A stretch of 12,906 nucleotides of DNA from Candidatus Saccharimonadota bacterium (GTDB taxonomy: Bacteria; Patescibacteriota; Saccharimonadia; Saccharimonadales; Saccharimonadaceae): positions 1 through 12,906 of the forward strand of contig CAJPPG010000020.1 in assembly GCA_905372495.1 (NCBI GenBank), written 5' to 3'. The position numbers were made by a program, and so were the translations under genes. Of the stretch, positions 1 to 6,776 are shown in pieces. A model generated the notes under the pieces. It searched no databases. It saw nothing but the letters and a program-made list of their open reading frames with translations, and was not told the DNA's origin. How positions within the stretch are numbered: the stretch's first letter is position 1; each line of letters starts with the position of its first letter.

Positions 1-6
1 ATCCTT

Positions 7-12
7 ACCTCC
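7..12 (-). promoter_or_regulatory. Shine-Dalgarno of a gene lying just beyond the left edge
   Basis: On the minus strand a perfect GGAGGT lies 19 bases after the pilin stop codon and six bases before the window ends. Normal spacing would put a start codon at the edge or a few bases outside. The pilin is therefore probably followed by another gene in the same transcript. The start codon itself cannot be seen. Confidence 0.5.
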
Positions 13-28
13 GCCGCCCTTAATTTCT

Positions 29-412
29 TTAATTAAGGCCACCAGGTAGAAGTAGGGCAATTATCGCCCAAAACATTGCATAAGCTAAAAGGCCAATCAC
101 GATATTAAGAATTCGCGTCTTAATTTTCGCAATCACCGCTGGCTCATTTTTTGAGGTCATATACTGATATCCACAGAAAATAAAACCCGCCGTTGCCGCA
201 ATCCCAACCCCAAAAGTCAATATGTTAAGCACCATACCTAAAATCGCGAAAATTCCCGACTTTGCATCGGTCTCATTACAATTAATAATAGAGGTCTGAA
301 CTCCGCCACAGTCTGCAAAAACTGACTGTGAAAACGATAGAACTATTGTAGCTAATCCAAAAACCAACACTCCCATCATCATTATCCTGGATATCATCTT
401 TAGTTTCTTCAT
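29..412 (-). CDS. TrbC/VirB2-like type IV secretion pilin
   Basis: A 127-aa small membrane protein, probably exported and then held in the membrane as a pilin subunit of a type IV secretion or conjugation-type apparatus. Residues 1-33 form a clear signal peptide: basic start MKKLKMISR, hydrophobic core to about residue 27, and a Val-Phe-Ala site before Asp34. The mature part has two cysteines near its front (35 and 45), a first membrane segment about 54-82, a short polar loop containing SKNEP, and a second segment about 101-123 ending in PGG. This two-helix plan, with the loop followed by a basic stretch and an IGLLAYA-type helix, is the plan of the T4SS pilin family widespread in CPR bacteria. 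The start is supported by a GAGAGG site five bases upstream. It begins 29 bases after the rpoD stop with no terminator visible between, so it is probably cotranscribed with rpoD. Family is fairly sure; the role is inferred. Confidence 0.75.
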   Translation of the reverse strand: MKKLKMISRIMMMGVLVFGLATIVLSFSQSVFADCGGVQTSIINCNETDAKSGIFAILGMVLNILTFGVGIAATAGFIFCGYQYMTSKNEPAVIAKIKTRILNIVIGLLAYAMFWAIIALLLPGGLN

Positions 413-441
413 TTTCGCCTCTCTTCTCTTATTTAATCTGA

Positions 442-1449
442 TTAATGTAGATATTCGTGCAACTTTTTAGTATCTTTATGTTTTCTTAGCTTTGACAAAG
501 CCTTCGCTTCAATCTGACGAATACGTTCCCTTGTTACAGCAAACTCAGCACCCACTTCCTCCAAAGTATGTGGACGTCCACCCCCAATTCCAAAACGTAA
601 TTTAATCACCTTCTGTTCTCGTTCAGACAATGAACCCAAAATTTCTGCAATCTGTTCCTTCAACATCTGTGCTGCCGCTGCATCTTCTGGCGAAACTCTT
701 CCCTCATCCTCAATAAAATCACCGAGTACTGAATCTTCGTCTTCTCCATCATGGCCAACTGCCGCATCGAGCGAAGCAATATCCTGCTTGATCTTCATCA
801 CATAGTCGACCTTATCCGGCTCCATACCCATTTCTTTCGCTACTTCTTCGGTGGTCGGTTCGCGGTTCAATTCATTTGTCAATTTTCTTGTCGCACGTAA
901 GACCTTATTAATAGTCTCCACCATATGTACTGGAATACGGATAGTTCTTGCCTGATCTGCAATCGCACGTGTAATCGCCTGACGAATCCACCAAGTTGCA
1001 TAAGTCGAGAATTTAAATCCCTTATCTGGGTCGAATTTTTCCACCGCTCTAAGAAGCCCTGTATTGCCTTCTTGGATTAAATCCAAAAAATCTAGACCAC
1101 GGCCAGAATAACGTTTTGCAATCGATACTACAAGACGCATGTTAGCTTCTACCATTTTATCTTTAGCTTTCTTTTCCCCCTTCACGATACGATAAGCCAA
1201 ATCTGTTTCTTCTTCATTGGAAAGCAGAGGAATCTTGCCAATTTCTCTTAGGTAAAGTCTTACCGAGTCATCCGCAAATTGATCTACGTTCTCTGCTGTG
1301 ATCTCAAGATCCTCATCCGAAAGTTCATCGTCTTCTGAAAGATCATCTAATCCAGGCTCCTGTGGCCCCATGTCTATATCACGAACAGCAAAAAGCTCCT
1401 CGTCTTCATTAATATTCTTGTTATTTTCTTCCACGATCGCTTTTTTCAT
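442..1449 (-). CDS. rpoD: RNA polymerase primary sigma factor RpoD
   Basis: Housekeeping sigma-70 factor, 335 aa, which directs RNA polymerase to -35/-10 promoters. Residues 1-55 are an acidic, low-complexity tail in place of region 1.1. Region 1.2 is at about 60-90 ([16 protein letters not shown]). Region 2 is at about 97-165 and includes [12 protein letters not shown], the core-binding [18 protein letters not shown], and the -10 recognition and melting segment [17 protein letters not shown]. Region 3 begins at [14 protein letters not shown] (169-182), and an acidic linker is at 233-250. Region 4.2 carries the helix-turn-helix at 295-322 ([20 protein letters not shown]). All recognition motifs look intact. 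It is much shorter than E. coli RpoD (613 aa) because region 1.1 and the non-conserved insert are missing, which is usual outside Proteobacteria. No Shine-Dalgarno precedes the ATG; a -10 box sits a few bases before it. The next Met (residue 27) has no ribosome site either. Confidence 0.97.
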   Translation of the reverse strand: MKKAIVEENNKNINEDEELFAVRDIDMGPQEPGLDDLSEDDELSDEDLEITAENVDQFADDSVRLYLREIGKIPLLSNEEETDLAYRIVKGEKKAKDKMVEANMRLVVSIAKRYSGRGLDFLDLIQEGNTGLLRAVEKFDPDKGFKFSTYATWWIRQAITRAIADQARTIRIPVHMVETINKVLRATRKLTNELNREPTTEEVAKEMGMEPDKVDYVMKIKQDIASLDAAVGHDGEDEDSVLGDFIEDEGRVSPEDAAAAQMLKEQIAEILGSLSEREQKVIKLRFGIGGGRPHTLEEVGAEFAVTRERIRQIEAKALSKLRKHKDTKKLHEYLH

Positions 1450-1457
1450 TACATCAA

Positions 1458-1486
1458 TTTATAACATAAAAAATTAAATTACACAA
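1458..1486 (-). promoter_or_regulatory. Candidate rpoD promoter, nearly leaderless
   Basis: On the minus strand TTGTGT (1486-1481) is followed after 17 bases by TATAAA (1463-1458), preceded by TGT as in an extended -10. The hexamer ends eight bases before the rpoD ATG, so the transcript would start about 0-4 bases upstream of the start codon. A shifted reading, TAAATT at 1461-1456, would leave exactly six bases. It lies just after the terminator of the upstream gene. Predicted by eye. Confidence 0.5.
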
Positions 1487-1515
1487 ATTCCAGTTGACAA
1501 AATGTCATTGATTTA

Positions 1516-1544
1516 ATAAGACCCCGCCAACCGCAGGGTCTTAT
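1516..1544 (-). terminator. Hairpin terminator after the 773-aa gene
   Basis: A 12-bp stem (one G-U pair on the minus-strand RNA) with a 5-base loop: ATAAGACCCTGC pairs with GCGGGGTCTTAT. It starts eight bases beyond the stop codon of the 773-aa gene and ends about 30 bases before the candidate rpoD -35. The following tract is only moderately U-rich, so termination may be partial; the plus-strand side has a more T-rich tail but no gene reading into it. It separates the 105-aa/773-aa unit from rpoD-pilin. Confidence 0.65.
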
Positions 1545-1552
1545 ATTCTTTC

Positions 1553-3874
1553 TTAATGCTTACGCATAAAACTTAAGTTTCGTACTAATGTTTTCACTAT
1601 ATTTGGCTTACTACTTTTTGAATAATTAACTAGCATATTTCTGGCCGAAGATTTTTCAAGATTAAAAACGTGACTACTAAAAGTATTTAAGCTATCCATA
1701 ATATCATAGAGTAAATTCTCTTTTCCCCGCAACGCTTTCTGTTCACTCTCAGATAACCTTCTAAAGTCACTCTTTTCCATCTTACTTCTAATCTTCATAC
1801 GCTGCCTCTCAAGCTCATTGTATAAATACGAGGCTCCAAATTTTCTATTCTCTTTACTACCCGCCATGTCCTTAGCAAACTTCTTAAACATCTTATCAAG
1901 ACTTAGCTCTTCTAAACTTTTAGCTACCTCTGCACTATTTTCGGCCTGTGTTTTTAACATCTCAGAAGTCAAATTAGTTCTACTATTTTTATCTTGATAG
2001 AAGTTTAAGCCATTCATGTAATCTTTTACTTTTCTATCGGCGTTTTTAAAAAAGAAGCTTCTTACATAATCAGCAGCTACCGCTTTTCTTTCATTAGCAA
2101 TACGCACAATTTCTTCACTATTAAACTTTCTAAGTTCAAGCTTTTCATCGAATTTCTTATAGTCCTCAGACTTTTTCTCATCTGTAAAGGCCTCTATCAC
2201 CGCGCTAGGCTCATTTGTGCCAATTTCATTTCCCATCAACTGCATAAGATGAAGCTGAAAACCAGTTAACACGCTTAGTGCGGCTTCATATTGTTCTTTA
2301 TTAACTGTTGGCTCAAGATCCTTATAATCATCTTCCTTAAACTCTTTACCAGTTGCCTGACAGAATTCTTTTGCCGCCTTCATTGGGTCGTAAGAAAATA
2401 GCAGTTTATTCTTAGCGGAGAATAATTGATTAAACATTTTAGTATAGAGTGCCTTTTCACCAATCTCCTTACTAAGTTCCAATCCACCATCAATCTTACA
2501 GAAGTTTAGAAGTAATGTCGAACCAAGATTGCTACCCTTAAGATAATCTATCTTTTCTTTTGTAGCTTCATCTTTGTATAAATTTCTCAAGTACATCCCA
2601 CGTAAAGCAACCTTCTCCAGGTAACCTTCACGTTGAGTAATCATCTTTTGTACTTTTCCCACATTCTCAAGGTTAGCATCAAGCACTGCGTCACAAATAA
2701 ATGCTCCGTTATTAAAACCAGCAGCTTCAATAGTATTTGGCTCTGGTAGTAGTGAAGCGTAATACTCATTCATCTCTTGGCGTTTTTTCTTCTCAGGGTC
2801 AACCTCAGCTTCAGACTTTTCAGGACTTGTTGCCGGTTTATTATGATGTCCTGCCACACCGGTTCGCATAAACTGCCTAAACTGTGCTTGGTTCACTCCT
2901 TCAAAATCACCGTTATCCTTTTTATCTGCGTCTTGGTTCAAAGTTGCATCCACCTTATCATCCACAGGAGTCACATCAGCTGAGGTATCCTGATCCACAT
3001 TCTTAATTTCGAGCACGGACTCTAGTTGTTTTCGTCGCTCTTCTGCCTTGCGCTGCTCCTCCGCCGCTATCTCTGCGACTAGCTTCGCCTTACGCTCTTC
3101 TTCATCAGCACTCACAATATCTTCCAAGCTACTCCGTTCATCCCAAAGCGTATCAGCCTCACCACGCAAAGCTTTCAATTCTGCTCTTTGTTCAGCCGTC
3201 AACTTTCCGCCATTCATCGCCTCGTATTCGCTACGCTTCTTACGAAATTCATCGTCTTTTTGATCAAAGCGTTTCACGCTCTCCGCATATTTCTCATCTT
3301 CTTCCTTCATTCGCTTTTCGGCCAAGAATCCAAAGCGACGCATGTCGAAATCCTTGTTGATGTTCTCATTCACCTTCTCCAGCGAATTCAACTTATGATT
3401 CATCAACGAATCACTAATCTCCCCTTTTTTATTACGTGCAATAATTGATTCTTTAATACGTCCCGTATTTTCCAGTTTTTTGGTTTTAGTTTCGTCACCA
3501 TTAACTACTTCCGCACCCTGGTTAATCTTATCCATAATGTCGTTCACGACATACAAAAAAGCGTCATCATTGTGATCCGTATTGTAGTTATTGCTTGCAT
3601 TTTTTAAGCGATCTTGTGCTTCAAAAATCTGTTTTTTCGCCCAGCCTTCATCAGCAAAGCCCAGTCCAACCTCTTGTTTCATCTGCGCTGAAAGTTCAGC
3701 ATTCAAAAAACTGACAATTGCCTGTCTCTTTTTGCCATTTCCAATATCTTCCTTAGAAAATTCCAAACCTTTTTTATCTTGTTCTTTATTTTGGTCAAGA
3801 TTTTTATTCTCGTCATCACCTGCTGGAAGATTATCAATATTATTTCCACCCCCAAGAGTATTCATATTTTTCAT
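1553..3874 (-). CDS. Large charged helical protein of unknown function (773 aa)
   Basis: I do not recognise this protein. There is no signal peptide or membrane segment, so it should be cytoplasmic. Residues 1-50 are polar and low-complexity (Gly/Asn/Asp/Lys). Residues 50-180 look helical. A strongly charged, probably coiled-coil stretch follows at about 183-290, rich in Glu, Lys and Arg (AEEQRKAEERRKQLE). An acidic disordered linker is at about 291-365. A long helical C-terminal part (366-773) holds the only three cysteines (394, 459, 505) and ends in a basic tail. No nucleotide-binding loop, zinc site or catalytic motif is apparent. The start is well supported by AGGAGAA six bases before the ATG. 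It follows the 105-aa gene after 39 bases and is closed by the hairpin at 1516-1544, so the two probably form one transcript. Base use matches the neighbours, with no sign of recent transfer. A scaffold or structural role is possible but only a guess. Confidence 0.85.
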   Translation of the reverse strand: MKNMNTLGGGNNIDNLPAGDDENKNLDQNKEQDKKGLEFSKEDIGNGKKRQAIVSFLNAELSAQMKQEVGLGFADEGWAKKQIFEAQDRLKNASNNYNTDHNDDAFLYVVNDIMDKINQGAEVVNGDETKTKKLENTGRIKESIIARNKKGEISDSLMNHKLNSLEKVNENINKDFDMRRFGFLAEKRMKEEDEKYAESVKRFDQKDDEFRKKRSEYEAMNGGKLTAEQRAELKALRGEADTLWDERSSLEDIVSADEEERKAKLVAEIAAEEQRKAEERRKQLESVLEIKNVDQDTSADVTPVDDKVDATLNQDADKKDNGDFEGVNQAQFRQFMRTGVAGHHNKPATSPEKSEAEVDPEKKKRQEMNEYYASLLPEPNTIEAAGFNNGAFICDAVLDANLENVGKVQKMITQREGYLEKVALRGMYLRNLYKDEATKEKIDYLKGSNLGSTLLLNFCKIDGGLELSKEIGEKALYTKMFNQLFSAKNKLLFSYDPMKAAKEFCQATGKEFKEDDYKDLEPTVNKEQYEAALSVLTGFQLHLMQLMGNEIGTNEPSAVIEAFTDEKKSEDYKKFDEKLELRKFNSEEIVRIANERKAVAADYVRSFFFKNADRKVKDYMNGLNFYQDKNSRTNLTSEMLKTQAENSAEVAKSLEELSLDKMFKKFAKDMAGSKENRKFGASYLYNELERQRMKIRSKMEKSDFRRLSESEQKALRGKENLLYDIMDSLNTFSSHVFNLEKSSARNMLVNYSKSSKPNIVKTLVRNLSFMRKH

Positions 3875-3913
3875 TTTTTATTCTCCTATGCCTCAAGATT
3901 TGTCATATTTTAA

Positions 3914-4231
3914 TTACGCTAAAAATTCTTCACGAAAATTTAACATTGCCTTTCGTGCAATCTGGGTTGTATCAATACCAGCCTCTCTTACAATCTCCTC
4001 GATTAGTTCTTCACTAGCCCGGTTCTCATCGTAAGCGGCATTAATTTTATCTAACAAATAATCAGGCAGATTCATCAAAATCTCCGTCATCACAGCGTCG
4101 CTCAGTTTCTCCTCTAGCTCTGCTCTTAGCCTGTCTGTTTTTGGTACTCTTTTCTCGTCAATCATCTGATCAACAAACCTTGCAAGGACCTCTTTTTGAG
4201 ATGTGGTAAAATTATTACCCTCGTCTTTCAT
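3914..4231 (-). CDS. Small helical protein of unknown function (105 aa)
   Basis: An acidic, apparently all-helical soluble protein without cysteines, signal peptide or membrane segment. Helices are suggested at about 9-26 (SQKEVLARFVDQMIDEK), 32-63, 72-84 and 89-103. A Leu-Pro turn sits in the middle (MNLPDYLL), and the C-terminus is an amphipathic NFREEFL. The plan recalls small CPR proteins grouped as DUF5663-like, but I cannot confirm membership. The start is supported by AAAGGG about eight bases upstream, and a good promoter lies in the 102-base gap after dnaG. It is the first gene of a unit with the 773-aa protein 39 bases downstream, which suggests the two work together; a small partner or chaperone of the large protein is a guess. 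Confidence 0.75.
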   Translation of the reverse strand: MKDEGNNFTTSQKEVLARFVDQMIDEKRVPKTDRLRAELEEKLSDAVMTEILMNLPDYLLDKINAAYDENRASEELIEEIVREAGIDTTQIARKAMLNFREEFLA

Positions 4232-4268
4232 GCAAACACCCTTTCAATTAAAATATGACTTTTAAATA

Positions 4269-4297
4269 AATATACCGCTTATTCTTTAAAATGTCTA
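4269..4297 (-). promoter_or_regulatory. Sigma-70 type promoter of the 105-aa/773-aa unit
   Basis: TAGACA (4297-4292) and TATATT (4274-4269) are separated by exactly 17 bases; each matches the consensus at 5 of 6 positions. Predicted transcription starts near 4262, giving a leader of about 30 bases that carries the Shine-Dalgarno. It is the best two-box promoter in the window. Confidence 0.65.
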
Positions 4298-4333
4298 GAT
4301 TATGAGATAAAAAACTACGCAACAAAGCCCTCT

Positions 4334-5977
4334 CTATTCACGTCTAAGCTGTTCAATCTGCTTCAAAATCTCCACCGTTTTCTCTTCGTCATTCTCAAAT
4401 TCCACCAATTTTTCTGTCAACTCAGAAATCCTGCGTTTCTTTAATTCTTCCTTGTATCGGCTATTTAAACTTGCCACTTCACGAGCTAACGCTTCCTCCT
4501 TCATTCCAGCGTATTTTTCTTCAAAAATCAATGATAGCTCTTCCAGCCTCATCTCGTCTTCCGGAATTTCGAGCCCTATCTCCTGCCCCACCGCTCCCCC
4601 ATAAACCAGGATCGCCTGTAAGCTATCCTCAAGACTTTTCATGACCGCCATTGATTCAACTAGTCCAGGCTCCATTGTTTCTTGGTTCTTAGTCGACACC
4701 GGCTTTAATCGTACCGTCTCCGCTGTAATCTTCTTCGCCTGCAAATCCTCAACTGTCACATCAAGCTTTCTTGCCACCATTTGTTCATAATGCTTTCGCT
4801 CTACCGGATCCTCAATGTAAGAAATAATCTTCATTGCCATATCTGAATATTCTTTCTTTCCCGGTCCTGTCATCAAGTTCAATTTATTCTCGTATTTCTT
4901 CAAAATCCAATCTACTGCCGGCATTCGTTCTTCCACACATTTTTGCCACAGTTTTGGATCGATCTTGATTAACTCATCTGGATCTTTTGCTTTTCCATAA
5001 CCCGAAATTACCGACAGTGAAATTCCAATCTTTCCCGCTAGCATGATTGCTCGTTCTGCCGCCTTCACTCCCGCTTCATCTCCATCATACGCAAGCCTAA
5101 TATCAGTAGTTAATCTCGATAAAATCTTTAAATGATTTTCCGTCATTGCTGTACCTGAAGTCGCCACCGCTTCCTTCACTCCCGCTTGATGCGACGAAAT
5201 CACATCCATATTCCCTTCGACAATTACCACAAAATTACTTTTTCTAATCGCTTCTTTCGCCTGTGAAAGTCCAAAAATAAACCGCCCCTTGTTAAATAAT
5301 CTCGTCTCCGGTGTATTCAAATATTTTGGCTCCCCCTTCTCGATAATTCGGCCCGTAAAACCAATCACTTCTCCAGTATTGGCATCCAAAAACGGAATCA
5401 TCATTCTGCCTTTAAACAGATCACCATCAAACCGGTTCACTAATCCCGCCTCTTTCGCTTCTTGTAAGGAATATCCTTTTTTCTTCAAAAACTCTATCAA
5501 ACTATTCTTTGAGTTCGGGGCATAACCAATTCGAAAATCTACAATCGTGTTTCTGTTTAACTCTCGACTATAAAATACATACTCACAAACTGCCTTATTT
5601 TTCGCCAAACAAACCTGAAAGTACTTACATGCTAGCTCTATTGCTTCCTTAGCTCGCATCTTGAGACACGCATTTACTTCGTCACTTTTATCATATTTTT
5701 TTAATTCCACCCCCGCTTGTGTTGCCAGTTTTTCTAAAGCCTCTCGAAAAGTAATCCCCTCAACTTCCATAATAAAACTAAAAATATCGCCACCCTTATT
5801 TGCCGAAAAATCATGCCAAATTCCCTTCTCTGGCGACACCATGAAAGAAGGTGTCTTATCTACACCCCAAGGTGAACGCCCCTTCAGTGTTCTCCCAGCT
5901 CTTTTAAGCTCAATGTACTGCGAAACCACATCCTCAATTGGCAACCTTGCACGAATTTCCTCCTTAGCTTCCTGCAT
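4334..5977 (-). CDS. dnaG: DNA primase DnaG lacking the zinc-finger ligands
   Basis: Replicative primase, about 547 aa from the chosen ATG, which makes RNA primers at the fork. Numbering from this ATG: N-terminal domain 1-90, catalytic core about 110-350, C-terminal helical part about 420-547. The core shows the basic motif KGRMMIPFLD (189-198), LFNKGRFIFGL (227-237), and the TOPRIM metal motifs EGNMD (254-258), YDGDEAG (297-303) and KDPDE (331-335), so catalysis should be intact. The N-terminal domain aligns with the family (KTPSF at 41-45) but the zinc ligands are gone: the usual CPFH is SPWG at 35-38 and the usual HCFGCG is HDFSAN from 55. The last 60 residues are strongly helical and charged, where a helicase-binding domain would lie. 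A TTG at 5995 could add six residues, but it has no ribosome site. The ATG overlaps the stop of a 12-codon leader ORF (TAATG), suggesting coupled translation. Confidence 0.95.
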   Translation of the reverse strand: MQEAKEEIRARLPIEDVVSQYIELKRAGRTLKGRSPWGVDKTPSFMVSPEKGIWHDFSANKGGDIFSFIMEVEGITFREALEKLATQAGVELKKYDKSDEVNACLKMRAKEAIELACKYFQVCLAKNKAVCEYVFYSRELNRNTIVDFRIGYAPNSKNSLIEFLKKKGYSLQEAKEAGLVNRFDGDLFKGRMMIPFLDANTGEVIGFTGRIIEKGEPKYLNTPETRLFNKGRFIFGLSQAKEAIRKSNFVVIVEGNMDVISSHQAGVKEAVATSGTAMTENHLKILSRLTTDIRLAYDGDEAGVKAAERAIMLAGKIGISLSVISGYGKAKDPDELIKIDPKLWQKCVEERMPAVDWILKKYENKLNLMTGPGKKEYSDMAMKIISYIEDPVERKHYEQMVARKLDVTVEDLQAKKITAETVRLKPVSTKNQETMEPGLVESMAVMKSLEDSLQAILVYGGAVGQEIGLEIPEDEMRLEELSLIFEEKYAGMKEEALAREVASLNSRYKEELKKRRISELTEKLVEFENDEEKTVEILKQIEQLRRE

Positions 5978-6015
5978 TAAGGTCTCATTCTCCAATCTGT
6001 TGACTTACATATCAT
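5977..6015 (-). CDS. Putative 12-codon leader ORF upstream of dnaG
   Basis: ATG at 6015 follows a strong GGAGGAAG at 6028-6021 with ideal spacing. It reads MICKSTDWRMRP and stops at TAA (5979-5977), whose last A is the first base of the dnaG ATG. This is the best ribosome-binding site on the predicted dnaG transcript, whereas dnaG itself has only a weak, distant GGAG. Ribosomes may therefore load here and reinitiate at dnaG. The frame differs from dnaG, so it is not a longer primase start. Existence is inferred from signals only; a peptide this short has no homology support. Confidence 0.4.
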   Translation of the reverse strand: MICKSTDWRMRP

Positions 6016-6039
6016 CAGGTCTTCCTCCACGTTTTTTAA

Positions 6040-6048
6040 ATTATACCA
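6040..6048 (-). promoter_or_regulatory. Extended -10 promoter for dnaG
   Basis: On the minus strand TGG directly precedes a perfect TATAAT (6045-6040), an extended -10 element. No convincing -35 lies 17 bases further up (ATAGCA, 6068-6063). Transcription would start near 6033, just ahead of the ribosome site of the 12-codon leader ORF. It overlaps the region used by the opposite promoter. Confidence 0.6.
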
Positions 6049-6071
6049 TCTCAAATCTGTTATGCTATAAT
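6043..6071 (+). promoter_or_regulatory. Extended -10 promoter of the 214-aa gene, leaderless
   Basis: A perfect TATAAT (6066-6071) is preceded by TGC, and a weak -35-like ATACCA (6043-6048) stands 17 bases away. The ATG begins six bases after the hexamer, so the predicted transcript starts at or next to the start codon and leaves no room for a Shine-Dalgarno. The weak -35 position overlaps the -10 of the divergent dnaG promoter. Confidence 0.6.
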
Positions 6072-6077
6072 AATCAC

Positions 6078-6722
6078 ATGGATAAAATGGCATACTTGCA
6101 ACAAATTGCGAGCGATAATAAACACCATCATAAGCCTTCTGGTTCAGGATTTGATATTCGTTCATACCTTACACCAAGGAATATTCTTATTGCTGTCATT
6201 TCTATTTTTTTCCTCATTGGAGCTTCCTTACTTTTAAATACCAAAAAAACCATTGATACTCGTGATCGCGATCTTCTTATTCGTAGTTATTTTATGGCAA
6301 AATACCTCAACGAAGAAACCATCTCAAAATACGCTGATCTTCTAAAGTCCTCCGACCTTCGCGCCTATACCGCCTCACTTAAAACCGTCCTCAGTGAACT
6401 CATGCTCTCCGAATCCAAGTCCCTCACCGAAGAATTTGGTATTGAAGACGTTTCCGATCTTGAAGAAGGTCCTATCAGCCAAGAAGAAAAGTCAAAAAAT
6501 CAAACCCTAAATTCAACTCTTGAAACTGCTCACCTCTCTGCCCATCTCGATCGCGTTCTCGTTCGTGAATTCACCCTTCAACTCACTTATCTCATCAACT
6601 ATCAAACCGAAGCTCATGAGCGTACAACAAAATCTGGTGCCAAAACCGCCACCGATACTGAAATCAAAAACCTCACTAATCTCAAAAATAACTATTCCAC
6701 TTTCAATACTAAAGCCGTCTAG
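6078..6722 (+). CDS. Single-pass membrane protein of unknown function (214 aa)
   Basis: Not recognised. Residues 1-34 are polar with a His-rich patch (NKHHHKP) and should lie in the cytoplasm. One membrane segment follows at about 35-54 (ILIAVISIFFLIGASLLL). Residues 56-214 are charged and predicted mostly helical, with an acidic Ser/Glu-rich linker at about 112-140, and should face outside if the membrane segment acts as a signal anchor. There is no lipobox, no cysteine and no catalytic motif. The ATG at 6078 is chosen because the promoter TATAAT ends six bases before it; the same frame stays open further left, but that part is antisense to dnaG and has no start signals. mscL follows after 54 bases on the same strand with its own -10 box, so cotranscription is possible but not needed. 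Confidence 0.75.
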   Translation: MDKMAYLQQIASDNKHHHKPSGSGFDIRSYLTPRNILIAVISIFFLIGASLLLNTKKTIDTRDRDLLIRSYFMAKYLNEETISKYADLLKSSDLRAYTASLKTVLSELMLSESKSLTEEFGIEDVSDLEEGPISQEEKSKNQTLNSTLETAHLSAHLDRVLVREFTLQLTYLINYQTEAHERTTKSGAKTATDTEIKNLTNLKNNYSTFNTKAV

Positions 6723-6764
6723 CATCGCTTATGCTTCTCTAGTAGTATTATTTTATATTTAGTT

Positions 6765-6770
6765 TATAAT
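6765..6770 (+). promoter_or_regulatory. -10 box of mscL, leaderless
   Basis: A perfect TATAAT ends six bases before the mscL ATG; the six bases are GAAGGT. An AGGT touching the ATG is too close to act as a normal Shine-Dalgarno. No good -35 is seen 17 bases upstream (GTAGTA) and there is no TGN extension, so the promoter call rests mainly on the -10 and its spacing. Confidence 0.5.
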
Positions 6771-6776
6771 GAAGGT

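Noticed and set aside
1494..1522. Plus-strand promoter with perfect TTGACA at 1494
   Set aside because: No -10 box at 16-18 bases and no plus-strand gene downstream.
3591..4034. Plus-strand open frame of 147 codons over the 773-aa and 105-aa genes
   Set aside because: It is the complement of well-supported minus-strand genes, has low-complexity Ser/Phe-rich composition and no ribosome-binding site.
4303..4333. Terminator after dnaG at the run of six T on the minus strand
   Set aside because: A T-run is present at 4314-4309 but I could not find a stem in front of it, so termination there is not supported.
5978..5995. TTG start for dnaG adding six residues
   Set aside because: No Shine-Dalgarno at a useful distance; the ATG at 5977 overlaps the leader ORF stop and matches the normal start of the family.
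5661..6077. Open plus-strand frame extending the 214-aa protein leftwards by 139 codons
   Set aside because: It is antisense to the conserved dnaG 5' half, has no start signals, and the promoter -10 box lies six bases before the ATG at 6078.
6721..6735. AGCAT/ATGCT inverted repeat after the 214-aa gene as a terminator
   Set aside because: Only a 5-bp stem overlapping the stop codon, with no U-run following.
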